Below, one piece after another: positions 20,914-29,846 of a stretch of DNA of 64,000 nt. The stretch spans positions 682,001 through 746,000 of the forward strand of contig NZ_JAKVLT010000001.1 in the NCBI RefSeq assembly GCF_022484225.1. Reading direction: 5' to 3'. The position numbers and the translations under genes were made by a program. Numbering within the stretch: position 1 is the first letter of the stretch; every line of letters starts with the position of its first letter. The notes beneath the pieces are model-generated. The model saw only the letters and a program-made list of their open reading frames with translations. It was not told where the DNA came from and did not search any database. Source of the DNA: Pseudoramibacter sp. (lineage in GTDB: Bacteria > Bacillota > Clostridia > Eubacteriales > Eubacteriaceae).

Positions 20914-22428
20914 TTATGCCTGGGTTTTACGGTTTTTGGTGTAGAGCACCACAGCGAGAGCTACGAGAGCGCCGCCGACGATGAGGTAGAAGAAGATCCC
21001 TGCGCCGCCGGTTGCAGGCAGTCCGCTGGATTTCGCGTTCTGGAACAGGGACGTCTTGTTGTCTGCGTTGGCGTTGGCCGCTGCGACAGTCTTGACGCCG
21101 CCGTCGTAGGTGGCGGTGTAGGTGTTGGTCTGTGTGCCGTTAATGGTGATGGCGTAGCTCTTCAGGGTGCCGTCTTCGTTCAGGGTTGCGCTGATTTTGA
21201 CCGGCACTTCCGTGGTGTCGAGCTTGTAGCCTGCCGGTGCCTTGGTTTCTTTTAAGGTGTAGTCCCCGGCGTCGAGGCCTGTGATCTTCATAAGGCCGTC
21301 TTTGTCGGTGGTGACGGTCTTGGTGACCTTGCCGTCTTTACTGGTCAGGGTGAATTGTGCGCCGGACAGCGGTGTCTGTGTCGTGGTCAATTCACCGTAT
21401 TTGGTCGTCGTGATGACGTCGCCGGTCTTTTTGTCGACGCCGACTTTAACAATATCCTTGGTCTGCTCAGATTTTTCGCCGTTGATGTCCCCGTCAATGT
21501 CGAAGGTGTATTGATGGGTGTGATCTTCGACTGTTTTCGTGTTGTCGGTTTGATTCGGGTTATTGGAATAGGTGACTATGACATCATTGGGGTTGTCACC
21601 GAAGCCGCGCTGTGCCGAGGCATTCAAGGTTGCGTTGTAAGTGATGCTCACATCTTTCGCGCTGCCGTTGGTCAGGAAAGCCTGATTAAACGTCACGGTG
21701 AAGGAGTTGTCTGTCTTTGTGATGGTGTAGTCATTTTTATCTGCACCGGTGACGTTAATGTCCCCAGACAGGGTCATGTTCGTCAGGGTATCGGCGACGG
21801 TGTAGGTCGCGTTGGTGTATTCGGTGCCATAATTTGGAATGGTCGGGGTGATTTCATAACTCACTTTATCCCCAGGAGCCAGGGTGACTCCTTTCGCGTT
21901 TTCTACTTTGGTATCATTTTTTTCGGCGATGACCTTGGAGACGCTAGGCTGGGTCTTTTTTGCGTTGGCAGTGTCGCTTTCGAGGGATTCGGTCCTGTTG
22001 GTGCCGTCGTAGTCTGCACTGATGAGCATTGGGCTGTAGACATAGTTGGCTTTGTTCCCGTTGACGACCAGCACGAGGTAGGAGCCGGCGGCCGGCGCAG
22101 TGGCGGTGTAATCGCCGTTAGACTGCTGGGTGAATTGGGCTTCGGTCAGCTTTAAATTTTTCACCTGACCGGCGAGTTTATTGATTTCTGCTGCTGTTGG
22201 ATTTTCTGGATTTTCAATGTGGATGTGGGTGTTCGCGACAACCCAGTTGCCTCTGCCGTCGTCTTTGACGATCTGGTAGCCGGTGACGGTGTTGCCGGCT
22301 TCAACGCCTTTGACCGTCAAAGTCGTATCAAAGCTGGCCGCGTGGACAGGGATGGCGGAAAAGGCCATGAGGGCCGCGAACAAAAACGCGAGCAGGACGA
22401 TTCCCGACTTTCGAATGGTTTGTTGCAT
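20914..22428 (-). CDS. Major (backbone) pilin, LPATG-anchored
   Basis: 504 residues. A signal peptide (SGIVLLAFLFAALMAFSAIPVHAA) leads to an N-terminal domain, a middle isopeptide-type domain containing PSVSKVIAEKN (the position of a pilin Lys motif) and VSYEITPTIPNY, and a Cna-B domain with the E-box YTLKETKAPAGY. It ends in SGLPATGGAG, a membrane helix and KNRKTQA. SpaA/FimA-type backbone pilins have this layout, with intramolecular isopeptide bonds and sortase polymerisation. An AAGGAG ribosome binding site lies 7 bases before the ATG. A 140-bp gap separates it from the adhesin gene, leaving room for its own promoter. Confidence 0.9.
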   Translation of the reverse strand: MQQTIRKSGIVLLAFLFAALMAFSAIPVHAASFDTTLTVKGVEAGNTVTGYQIVKDDGRGNWVVANTHIHIENPENPTAAEINKLAGQVKNLKLTEAQFTQQSNGDYTATAPAAGSYLVLVVNGNKANYVYSPMLISADYDGTNRTESLESDTANAKKTQPSVSKVIAEKNDTKVENAKGVTLAPGDKVSYEITPTIPNYGTEYTNATYTVADTLTNMTLSGDINVTGADKNDYTITKTDNSFTVTFNQAFLTNGSAKDVSITYNATLNASAQRGFGDNPNDVIVTYSNNPNQTDNTKTVEDHTHQYTFDIDGDINGEKSEQTKDIVKVGVDKKTGDVITTTKYGELTTTQTPLSGAQFTLTSKDGKVTKTVTTDKDGLMKITGLDAGDYTLKETKAPAGYKLDTTEVPVKISATLNEDGTLKSYAITINGTQTNTYTATYDGGVKTVAAANANADNKTSLFQNAKSSGLPATGGAGIFFYLIVGGALVALAVVLYTKNRKTQA

Positions 22429-22569
22429 GATTTTCTCCTTTTTTCTTTATAATATTTAAACAAATAATACGACGTGTTGCTCTGCTTGATTGTTGTTTTT
22501 GGATGATGATATAAGCGTTGTTTTGGGCATTCCCCCTTTCAATTTATTTTTGTTCCAGGATCAACGCGA

Positions 22570-25407
22570 TCAACGCTTGGTGGTCTGCCTTTTGAGAATC
22601 GCTGCGATCGCGATGAGCATCGCCCCAAGGGCCAGATAGCTGTAAACGCCAGTACCGCCGGTTTTCGGCAGGCTGTTCACTTTCGTGTTCGTGACGGTCA
22701 CGGTGTTATTGGCCTGATCGTTGGAGTAGGCCACTTTGTAGCCGCTTGGTTCGGACACTTCTTTCACGTAATAGAAGTTGTAGTACAGCTTGCCGTCTTT
22801 GGGTTCCGTAACGCGCAGGCCACCGAAAGTTTGTTGCCATTTGTTGCTGGCGTTCAGGTCCGCCGTTTCCCCGGAAACGGGGACGGCGTCAGCGGGCATG
22901 TCCTTTGGCGGGGTCGGCACTTCTGTGACGACGGTGCTGCCGCCTGAAGGTTCCGTGGTCTTGAGGTTTCGGATGTCCATGCTCGCGGCGACGGAAGACG
23001 TTGCGCCGCTGTAATTCAGCCAGCCGATCATGTTGACAGTGATGGTTGTGTCGTTTTTGATGTTGTCGAGATGATAGGTGGCGGCGGTCACCATTGGCGT
23101 CCAGTTGTTGCCGTTCTTTGGCAGATATAGGTTCGTCGGCGAAGTGGTGGTAGCCGTCGGCGTCAGGGTCTGGCCGTTCACTTCAACGGACAGCACCCCG
23201 AAATTGTCGCTGAAGCTGTGGACGGTAAACGTCAGGCCGCCGCCCTGGGTGATTTTCTGATCCAGGGTGTAGTCGCCGTTCTGAGTGGCCGCGGTTTCGA
23301 GGTTGTTCCCGGGGCCGCCGGCATCGCCGCGGTAGGTGGTCTGGAAATGCACGTTGATCTTCTGCCCGGAAACCGTCGTGGTTTTCGCAGGCATCTGGTA
23401 TTTGTACAGCTGCACCTTGACCGAAGACGGGGTCTGGCTCAGGGTGCTGCCCTTGGTGTCTTTCCAGACTTTGTTGACGGTGAGCTGGGTCCGTTTTTTG
23501 TTGGTGATGTCGGCAGACAAACTGCCGGCGTCTTTATTGGGCTGAGTGTAGCTGGTCGTGAAGCCGGCGGGGATGTCCACTTCCTGCACCCGGTAGGTGT
23601 AGGTGGTGGTGCCGCTGCGCACGAGCATGTTATTAAACGTGCGCCGCCAGTTCGCGGAGGCCTCCGCGGTGAATATCGAATTGCCGTCTGCGTCCTGCCA
23701 CACCGTGTCGGTGGTGGTGCCATCGGCGTGGTGGGCGGTTTGGATAATCTGGAACTTGACGCTCGAGATTTTGTTGTTGGCGTTGCTGTTGTCGGCCCAG
23801 ATCTTCGTCACGGTCAGGGGTTTCGTTTCCTCCCGGATGTGGTTGGTAAAAGTCAAGGCGTTGCTCAGGCTGTTCTGCGCCAGGAGACCGGCGCGGTCGC
23901 TGGACACGTTCGTGGATCCTCCGTCGTTGAGGGTTTGACTTCGGCTGTCATTGCCGCTGATGCTGACCTTGTCGAAAGCGCGGCCGTCGACGTTGGTTTC
24001 GGTGATCCGGTAATGGTCAGTGGATTTGACGTCGAGGAGCTTGGCCGTCTGGGTCGGCTTCAGGGAAAAGGTGCCGTCGGCGCCAACGTTAGACGTGACC
24101 CCGTCGATGACGACCCGGCCGGTGTAAGGTTGCCAGTTGCTGCCCGCGGGCTTGATTTCGGCCTTGTAGTTGAAGGTCTGATCCAGATAATCGCTGGCGG
24201 TGGTGCCGTCTACCTTTTTCGTGACGCTCACCGTCCGGGTAATGGGGATATTGACCGTCATGGACAGGTTGGACAAATAGCCGCCCCGTTCCAGGTAGAA
24301 CATCTTTAAGGTGTGGGGTTTGTTGTTTTCCCATTTGACGCCCTGGGCGCTGAAAATTTGGTCAAGGGTTGTGGTGGTTGTATTTGAAGCATTGTTCACT
24401 GGATAGGTCTGAACCTGTCCGGTGGCGAAATTGATCTGGCCGTGCTGTGCATTGTGAATGCCGCCCAAATCAAGGACAAGGATGTTGTCGATAAAGAGCC
24501 ACATGTCGTCGTCGCCGCTGTAGTCGAAAGCGGCGTCCTGGCCGTCGGCGAGCTTGCCATTTTGGGGCAGAGAGAATTGGGCGCTCATGGTCATGCCAAA
24601 ATGATGGTCGTAGCGCTTGCTGATCGCCGCGTAGTTGTGTGTGTCGGTTTTGGTGGCGTCGTAATCGTCAAAGGGGAAAAAACCGACTATTGCACCTTCA
24701 TCGTTTTTAAAGGTGCCGTTGTACACTTTGAAACTGCCGTTATCCCCCTGGGACGGATTGTAGTAAGCGTAGTTTTGATTGCTGTCGTAGCGATAGGTGC
24801 CGTTCTCATCTTTGGTCATCAGGCGGGTGACGTTTTGATAGACCTTTTTGTACGGAAAAACGTTGTTATTAAAAAGATAGTCCAGGCTTGTGCCGTTTGT
24901 GCGCAGCGTGTCGTCGTTGGTGAGCACCGGGTAGCCGTCGCTGCCCAGACGGTTTTGGACAATGCCGGTTCGAGGAGCATTGCCGGAAGAATTGTTGAGG
25001 GTGGTGCCGCCTTTGCCGCTGGAAGAAAATAAGAAGCGGCGAAAATCACGGGGACGGGTATTGTAGTTGCAGTTGATACCGGACTTGCTGTGGATCCCTC
25101 TGGTCTGCCAATTGATAGGGGATTTGTCGCCTTTTTTAAGCTGGCAGCCAAGATCTTTAGGAGAGACTTCCTTAGGATATTCGTCTAGATAATATTTGCT
25201 GGCGTCGTTCGTGCCATCGTACCCGGAGTAGTCAAACAGATTCAGCGTGATGCCGTCCTGCCGGTTGTCTGCGGTTTTGATGGTGCCGGGAACCGCCATC
25301 GCCCTCGGGGAGAGAAGCCCCAGATAAATAGCCAAAATGAGGAGAAAAGCAGCGCCGGCCCCGACAATAAGCGGCGTGTGCTTGAATCGAGACGTGCTTT
25401 TTTTCAT
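22570..25407 (-). CDS. Pilus tip adhesin with fibro-slime domain, LPKTG-anchored
   Basis: 945 residues from ATG 25407 (AAGGA 8 bases upstream). After a signal/anchor segment (LIVGAGAAFLLILAIYLGLL) comes a fibro-slime/PA14-like domain around residues 60-390. It contains GFFPFDDYD, FDYSGDDDMWLFIDN, VLDLGGIHNAQ and FYLERGGYLSNL, a likely carbohydrate- or calcium-binding module. Several Cna-B repeats follow (VTKIWADNSNA, VNKVWKDTKGS). The end is SLPKTGGTGVYSYLALG with an Arg/Lys tail. It is the first gene of the pilus operon, as tip adhesins commonly are. Tip location is inferred from domain layout and position. Confidence 0.87.
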   Translation of the reverse strand: MKKSTSRFKHTPLIVGAGAAFLLILAIYLGLLSPRAMAVPGTIKTADNRQDGITLNLFDYSGYDGTNDASKYYLDEYPKEVSPKDLGCQLKKGDKSPINWQTRGIHSKSGINCNYNTRPRDFRRFLFSSSGKGGTTLNNSSGNAPRTGIVQNRLGSDGYPVLTNDDTLRTNGTSLDYLFNNNVFPYKKVYQNVTRLMTKDENGTYRYDSNQNYAYYNPSQGDNGSFKVYNGTFKNDEGAIVGFFPFDDYDATKTDTHNYAAISKRYDHHFGMTMSAQFSLPQNGKLADGQDAAFDYSGDDDMWLFIDNILVLDLGGIHNAQHGQINFATGQVQTYPVNNASNTTTTTLDQIFSAQGVKWENNKPHTLKMFYLERGGYLSNLSMTVNIPITRTVSVTKKVDGTTASDYLDQTFNYKAEIKPAGSNWQPYTGRVVIDGVTSNVGADGTFSLKPTQTAKLLDVKSTDHYRITETNVDGRAFDKVSISGNDSRSQTLNDGGSTNVSSDRAGLLAQNSLSNALTFTNHIREETKPLTVTKIWADNSNANNKISSVKFQIIQTAHHADGTTTDTVWQDADGNSIFTAEASANWRRTFNNMLVRSGTTTYTYRVQEVDIPAGFTTSYTQPNKDAGSLSADITNKKRTQLTVNKVWKDTKGSTLSQTPSSVKVQLYKYQMPAKTTTVSGQKINVHFQTTYRGDAGGPGNNLETAATQNGDYTLDQKITQGGGLTFTVHSFSDNFGVLSVEVNGQTLTPTATTTSPTNLYLPKNGNNWTPMVTAATYHLDNIKNDTTITVNMIGWLNYSGATSSVAASMDIRNLKTTEPSGGSTVVTEVPTPPKDMPADAVPVSGETADLNASNKWQQTFGGLRVTEPKDGKLYYNFYYVKEVSEPSGYKVAYSNDQANNTVTVTNTKVNSLPKTGGTGVYSYLALGAMLIAIAAILKRQTTKR

Positions 25408-25478
25408 CAATTCATTCCTTTCTTTAAAGATACTTAGATGCTTTTTAGAAAGTTTACAATTTGCACATCACAAAATCA

Positions 25479-25500
25479 TCACATTTTTAAGAAAATGTGA
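25479..25500. promoter_or_regulatory. Inverted repeat in the pilus operon promoter region
   Basis: TCACATTTT-TAAG-AAAATGTGA has 9-bp perfect arms and lies about 70 bases before the adhesin start, with extra CACATCACAAAATCATCACA half-site-like sequence beside it. No T-run follows in either direction, which makes an operator more likely than a terminator. Confidence 0.45.
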
Positions 25501-25569
25501 CAGAAATTGAAAAAAAGTAGAATTTTTTTCTTTAAAAGAGTAAAAAAGTGTAAAAACTTAGTTAGAGCA

Positions 25570-25598
25570 AAAAAATATAAGCCCTCAATCGGGCTTAT
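25570..25598 (-). terminator. Intrinsic terminator after the disrupted regulator
   Basis: ATAAGCCC/GGGCTTAT is a perfect 8-bp stem with a 6-base loop. On the minus strand it is followed by ATTTTTTTG. It separates the regulator from the pilus operon. Confidence 0.88.
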
Positions 25599-25606
25599 GA
25601 ATCAAG

Positions 25607-26439
25607 TCAATCATTCCCCGTGGGAGGGAAAGTTAAAGAGTTACAAAGCGGCAGATGCTGCCTTTCCAGGGTGAAGGTGCCTTTGCCGAGGCGCTTCTGG
25701 AGGATAAAGTGGCTTCAGAGGGTTCGATTTCCAGATCGCTTCGGAGAAAATCGATGAGCCACCGGCAGTAGGACTCCGCCTGGGTGAACAGCCGGCAGGC
25801 CAGCAGAGATTCAATCAGTTTTTGATGCAGGCCTTCGTCGACGTACTGGTTGGCGGTGGCCGACAGGGCGATGGTTTCAATTTCGGCAGCGCGCTAGCGG
25901 GAGACGAGGTCGTCGGCGAGGGTCTTGAGCAGCTTGACCATGCAGATCCGGTAATAAGCGGAACGCTGCTGAATCCACTCATACTGGGACTGGGCCAGTT
26001 TGTCGAAATCGCCAGAGTATATTTTAAAAAGCTGAAGGCCCAGGTCGATCCGGGTGTCGATTTCCTCGGTTTCCAGGAACTGGATGTAGAGGGCGTCAAA
26101 TATCCGGGTGTCCATTCGGACCGGGATTTTGGGGTTCCACTGATAGCCGCCGGTGCGGGAAAGGATAAAGGTGTCGTCGGGCCAGACGTTGGACAGAGCG
26201 GAGCGGATGCGGTAAATGAGGTTGCGCAGGGCGCCTTCTGGTTTTTTCGAATGGGCGCAGAAAATATCGGAAAGGTCGCTCACCGAACACACGCTGTCGT
26301 GGTGGATCATGAGAAAGGCCAGAAGGGACGAGCGGCGCAGGGGCATCGCTTCCCTCAGAATCATGGTTTTGTCCTTGTAGCAGATGGTAAATTGTTTGAA
26401 AAACTGGACGTCCATGATGCTTTCATCAGGGTGCATCAT
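25607..26439 (-). pseudogene. Disrupted winged-helix/BTAD (SARP-like) transcriptional regulator
   Basis: Residues 1-181 form a winged-helix DNA-binding domain (RRSSLLAFLMIHHDSVCSVSDL...LSRTGGYQWNP) and the start of a bacterial transcriptional activation domain (TRIFDALYIQFLETEEIDT). The frame then hits TAG at 25894-25896. The same frame continues with good BTAD sequence (RAAEIETIALSATANQYV, then EGLHQKLIESLLACRLFTQ, ending LEIEPSEA). A second lesion follows: from about 25700 the sensible reading (ILQKRLGKGTFTLERQHLPL) is in another frame, ending at 25607. Thus there is one nonsense change (CAG to TAG would suffice) and one indel. It lies just upstream of the pilus operon, same strand, so it was probably its regulator. 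A truncated 181-residue protein could still bind DNA. Confidence 0.8.
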
Positions 26440-26581
26440 TTTTTCAATTCTCTCTTCCTTGATTATAGTGTTTATGGATAAGTATAAGTTTTACAGATTA
26501 AAATTAAGACAACCTTAAATGAATGGCAAAATTGGACAGACCATGAGAAAATGTCAAAAAATCGAAAGAAGGACAATCGGG

Positions 26582-27379
26582 ATGAAAATCGCTTTGGCAC
26601 AGATGGCCATGACTGAAAATATAGAAGCAAATTTGAAAAAATCGTTGGCGCTGATCGAGCAGGCGGCAGCAAAGGGCGCGGACCTCGTGCTGTTCCCAGA
26701 AATCCAGCTGAGCCCGTTTTTCCCCCAATATGAAAATCGGGATGCCTCGGCTTATCTTATGACCCCGGACAGCCCGTATTTAAAGGCGGTGCAGGACGCG
26801 TGCGCCCGCCATCGCATTTACGCGTCCCCGAATTTTTATATGCATTTAAATGGAAAAAACTACGACACGAGCTTTTTGATCGACGATGCCGGAAAAATCC
26901 TTGGCACTCAGAAAATGGTGCACGTCGCGCAGGCGCCGGCGTTCTTCGAGCAGGATTACTACACGCCGTCGGACGATGGGTTTAAAGTTTTCGACACGCC
27001 CTTCGGGAAAATCGGCATCGTCGTGTGCTTCGACCGCCATTATCCCGAAAGCGTCCGCACCGAAGCCCTGAGGGGCGCGGAACTGATCCTCATCCCCACG
27101 GCGAACATCACGGACGAGCCGGACGAATTGTTCCAGTGGGAGATCAAGGTGCAGGCCTACCAGAACAGCGCGTATATCGCCATGTGCAACCGGGTCGGCG
27201 CCGAAGGGACAGTGACATTTGCCGGGCGCTCCATCGCCGCCGGCCCCGACGGCGAAACTTTGGCTCTGGCCGGAAAGGACGAAACCCTGCTGTTCGCCGA
27301 GCTGGATCTGGCTCATGCCGCAGATCGCCGGGCGCAGAAACCGTACACGAATTTAAGACGGCCGGAATATTATCAATAA
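26582..27379 (+). CDS. Carbon-nitrogen hydrolase (nitrilase superfamily amidase)
   Basis: 265 residues from ATG 26582, chosen because AAGGA lies 8 bases upstream; the frame is open 21 codons further but starts there lack a ribosome site. The nitrilase triad is visible: Glu in LVLFPEIQLS, Lys in LGTQKMVHV and Cys in GIVVCFDRHYPE. The family hydrolyses non-peptide C-N bonds. The closest named members by motif are N-carbamoylputrescine amidase-like enzymes, but substrate cannot be read from sequence. It is divergently oriented from the disrupted regulator, sharing a 140-bp intergenic region. Confidence 0.87.
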   Translation: MKIALAQMAMTENIEANLKKSLALIEQAAAKGADLVLFPEIQLSPFFPQYENRDASAYLMTPDSPYLKAVQDACARHRIYASPNFYMHLNGKNYDTSFLIDDAGKILGTQKMVHVAQAPAFFEQDYYTPSDDGFKVFDTPFGKIGIVVCFDRHYPESVRTEALRGAELILIPTANITDEPDELFQWEIKVQAYQNSAYIAMCNRVGAEGTVTFAGRSIAAGPDGETLALAGKDETLLFAELDLAHAADRRAQKPYTNLRRPEYYQ

Positions 27380-27429
27380 TCATGCAAAATTACTGAGGAT
27401 GCCTTGAATCTTAAGTTTTCCTTGAAGAC

Positions 27430-27748
27430 ATGGAAAACATCAAGAAGGCCTCTGGCTTTACGGGAACAGATCCTGGAACGGTTTCCGGCGATGCGTCTCT
27501 GGACGTAGTTGGCATTATGAATGCAGAAAGCCGAATGACGTCTGACGTCAAAATTCCGGAAGGCATCGACATGTCCAAAGTCGATTTGACGAATCTCCAG
27601 TTAGGGGACAACTTCGGCGAATATAAGGACAACGAAAGCTTGAAACAAGTGGCGATCGCCAACACCGATCGCCCTCTACGTCATTCTGGCGGCGGCCGCT
27701 GCAGGGGTGGCTGTGGTCCTCATCAAACACAGACCGGCACGGCATTAA
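27430..27748 (+). pseudogene. Frameshifted remnant of a small membrane-anchored protein
   Basis: The first frame reads about 79 residues (SGFTGTDPGTVSGDASLDVV...GDNFGEYKDNESLKQVAIAN). It then loses sense. In the +1 frame from 27668 a clear membrane anchor appears, IALYVILAAAAAGVAVVLIK, followed by HRPARH and a stop at 27746. Removing one base near 27664-27668 joins the two. No convincing ribosome site precedes 27430 and a stop codon lies in-frame at 27412, so the 5' part is probably lost too. The parent family is not recognised; an extracellular Ser/Thr/Asp-rich stretch plus a C-terminal anchor suggests a surface protein. Confidence 0.6.
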
Positions 27749-27758
27749 GCATGAAACG

Positions 27759-27786
27759 AGAAGGCTCAGATGGGCCTTCTTTTTTT
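27759..27786 (+). terminator. Intrinsic terminator after the membrane-protein remnant
   Basis: GAAGGC/GCCTTC stem with a TCAGATGG-type loop and a seven-T run. Confidence 0.88.
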
Positions 27787-27841
27787 ATGTTAATTTTGTT
27801 GTGTTAAAATGAAGCAATTGAATCAAAAAGAGGTGAGGCAA

Positions 27842-28576
27842 ATGATCATATTGATGATTTTCGCGGCGGCCTCGGCGGTGTATGGAGCGCTGGTCTGGCA
27901 CATCGCGTCGGGCTCCCATTTTTACCGGGTGTGGTGGGGACTGGCCGTAGCTTTCGGCGCCGCAGCTTTTGGCGCCCACGCTGGGATTTTTGTCAGAATG
28001 CCGGCGATCGGGCGGCACGTGCTCGAGGGGCTGGTTTTAGCGGCCGCCGCCGGCGCGTTGATCATGTTCGGGCTGATTCTGACCCAGTTTCACGCCGAAG
28101 CCCCGGACGGTCTCGACACCCTCATCGTCCTCGGCGCCCAGGTCCGGCCCGACGGGCCGTGCCAGGCGCTGAAGTACCGCCTGGACACCGCGACCGCATA
28201 TCTGAAAGCCCATCCCGAAACCCGCTGCATCGTCTCCGGCGGTCAGGGCGACAACGAGCCCGAAAGCGAAGCCGCCGCCATGGCCCGGGCACTCGTCCAA
28301 AAAGGCGTCGCCCCGGAACGGCTTGCCTTGGAGGATCAGTCCCACAGCACCGTGGAGAACCTTCGCTTCTCCGCCAAAATAGCCGGCCCCTTAGACCAGA
28401 AGATCGGCATCGCGACCAACAACTTCCACGTGTACCGGAGCCTGAAGCTCGCCCGGAAAGCGGGGTACACCGCCGCCTTCGGCCTCGCCGCCCCGTCCAC
28501 GGCCCTGTACCTGCCCAACAACGTGCTCCGGGAAATCTTCGGCCTCGTCAAAGACAAATTGGCAGGTAATATATAA
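27842..28576 (+). CDS. YdcF/SanA family (DUF218) membrane protein
   Basis: 244 residues from ATG 27842, which has GAGGTGAGG directly upstream; an ATG 33 bases earlier has no ribosome site. The N-terminal third is hydrophobic with about three membrane helices (IILMIFAAASAVYGALVW, LVLAAAAGALIMFGLIL). It is followed by the DUF218 domain: LDTLIVLGAQVRPDG, CIVSGGQGDNEPESEAAAM, LEDQSHSTVENLRFS and IATNNFHVYRSLKLARKAGY. Members (ElyC, SanA, YdcF) are linked to envelope or vancomycin-related phenotypes in enterobacteria. The biochemical role here is unknown. Confidence 0.85.
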   Translation: MIILMIFAAASAVYGALVWHIASGSHFYRVWWGLAVAFGAAAFGAHAGIFVRMPAIGRHVLEGLVLAAAAGALIMFGLILTQFHAEAPDGLDTLIVLGAQVRPDGPCQALKYRLDTATAYLKAHPETRCIVSGGQGDNEPESEAAAMARALVQKGVAPERLALEDQSHSTVENLRFSAKIAGPLDQKIGIATNNFHVYRSLKLARKAGYTAAFGLAAPSTALYLPNNVLREIFGLVKDKLAGNI

Positions 28577-28630
28577 AAACAATAAAGAAACTTATAGCGG
28601 CATTACATTTAAAGTTTTATTAAAAAATGA

Positions 28631-28659
28631 TTGCGGTTTCATATGAAACGTGATATATT
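28631..28659 (+). promoter_or_regulatory. comG-like operon promoter with palindromic operator in the spacer
   Basis: -35 TTGCGG (28631-28636) and -10 TATATT (28654-28659) are 17 bp apart. The spacer contains GTTTCATATGAAAC (28636-28649), a perfect 14-bp palindrome overlapping the last base of the -35. A dimeric repressor bound there would block polymerase. No ComK-type AAAA-N5-TTTT pair was evident. Confidence 0.6.
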
Positions 28660-28691
28660 GAGAAAAATTTAATATTATTGAGAGCGTTTTT

Positions 28692-29846
28692 ATGAAGAAG
28701 ACATGGCATAAACACGCTTCTGATGACAGACGTGCAGCGAAAAAGCGCATGATCGATCAACGGAAAAAAAGAGATGGAATCGTCCGGCTCACAGATGAAT
28801 TGTTAACACAAGCGTTGTCCCAGCGGGTTTCGGATATTCACCTCGAACCGATGGGCCCAGAGTCCTATCGCGTTCGTTTCAGGATCGATGGTGCGCTTTT
28901 TTTGTACACCAAATTATCGTCAGAAGACTACACGAGCATGATATCGCGGATCAAAATTCTGGCGCAGATGGACATCAGCGACAGGCGGTCAGTGCAGGAC
29001 GGGGCTTTTGTCTTTCGTGACATTCCCATGCGGGTGTCGGTGCTGCCCACGGTGCACGGCGAACACATGGTGATCCGGATCCTCGACAGCCGGTATTACA
29101 TTCAGGATTTGGCCCGGCTGGGGCTTCTGCCGGAGCAGACCGCAAAACTGGACGCCATGACGGCGAAAAACGAGGGCCTGATCCTCATCAGCGGCCCCAC
29201 AGGTTCGGGGAAGACGACGACCTTGTTTTCCATCGCCAACCGCCTGAACCGGGAAGCCCGCCACGTGGTCAGCCTCGAAGAACCGGCGGAAATTCTGATC
29301 CCCGGGGTCACCCAGGTTTCGCTGTCGGGGGTTCGGGATTTCAGTTTTGAAAAAGGGGTCCGGGCCGTGCTGCGCCAGGACCCGGATATCATTATCCTGG
29401 GAGAAATCCGCGACGCCCCGTCGGCCCGGGCGGCCATTCGGGCGGCGGCGACCGGCCACCTGTGCTTCGCGACCATTCACGCGAGAAGCGCCTGGGGATG
29501 CCGGGAGCGGCTTTTGGATTTCGGCGTGCCGGACTACATGGCAGACGACCAGCTCATCGGGCTCATGGCGCAGCGGCTGGTGCCCCGGATTTGTCCGGCG
29601 TGCGGAAAGGTGGTGGACATGAGCGAAGATCAGAGAAGAAAGCTGAATCTGTCCCGCAGGGGAAAGCTTCGAATCGGCGAAGGCTGTCCGGCCTGCCGGC
29701 ACACGGGCCGGGCGGGGCGCATCGGGCTCTTTGAGGTGGTCGATCCCCTTCGGGACGGCAAAACGCCGAGACCTTTCAGAGCGAGCGCCGTGGCCCATCT
29801 GAAAAAGGGCAGGGTCGCCTATGACGACGTCGCGCATTATCTTTAA
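28692..29846 (+). CDS. comGA: Type II/IV secretion ATPase, ComGA/PilB-like
   Basis: A 384-residue cytosolic ATPase driving pseudopilus assembly. It lacks the long N-terminal domain of PilB, as ComGA does. It shows the N2 domain segment SDIHLEPMGPESYRVRFRIDG, Walker A GPTGSGKTTT at about 168-177, the Asp box EEPAEILIPG, Walker B IILGEIRDAPSAR and the His box TIHARSA. A tetracysteine C-terminal zinc motif (CPACGK...CPACRHTGRAGRIGLFEV) follows. The ribosome site is weak (GAGAG). It overlaps comGB by 26 bases and heads a seven-gene array in comG order, so DNA-uptake competence is the best reading; other type IV pilus roles are possible. Confidence 0.88.
   Translation: MKKTWHKHASDDRRAAKKRMIDQRKKRDGIVRLTDELLTQALSQRVSDIHLEPMGPESYRVRFRIDGALFLYTKLSSEDYTSMISRIKILAQMDISDRRSVQDGAFVFRDIPMRVSVLPTVHGEHMVIRILDSRYYIQDLARLGLLPEQTAKLDAMTAKNEGLILISGPTGSGKTTTLFSIANRLNREARHVVSLEEPAEILIPGVTQVSLSGVRDFSFEKGVRAVLRQDPDIIILGEIRDAPSARAAIRAAATGHLCFATIHARSAWGCRERLLDFGVPDYMADDQLIGLMAQRLVPRICPACGKVVDMSEDQRRKLNLSRRGKLRIGEGCPACRHTGRAGRIGLFEVVDPLRDGKTPRPFRASAVAHLKKGRVAYDDVAHYL

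Noticed and set aside
25894..25896. TAG as a pyrrolysine or read-through codon in the BTAD regulator
   Set aside because: No pyl genes are visible, the protein is not a methylamine methyltransferase, and a second lesion (frameshift) lies downstream, so decay is simpler.
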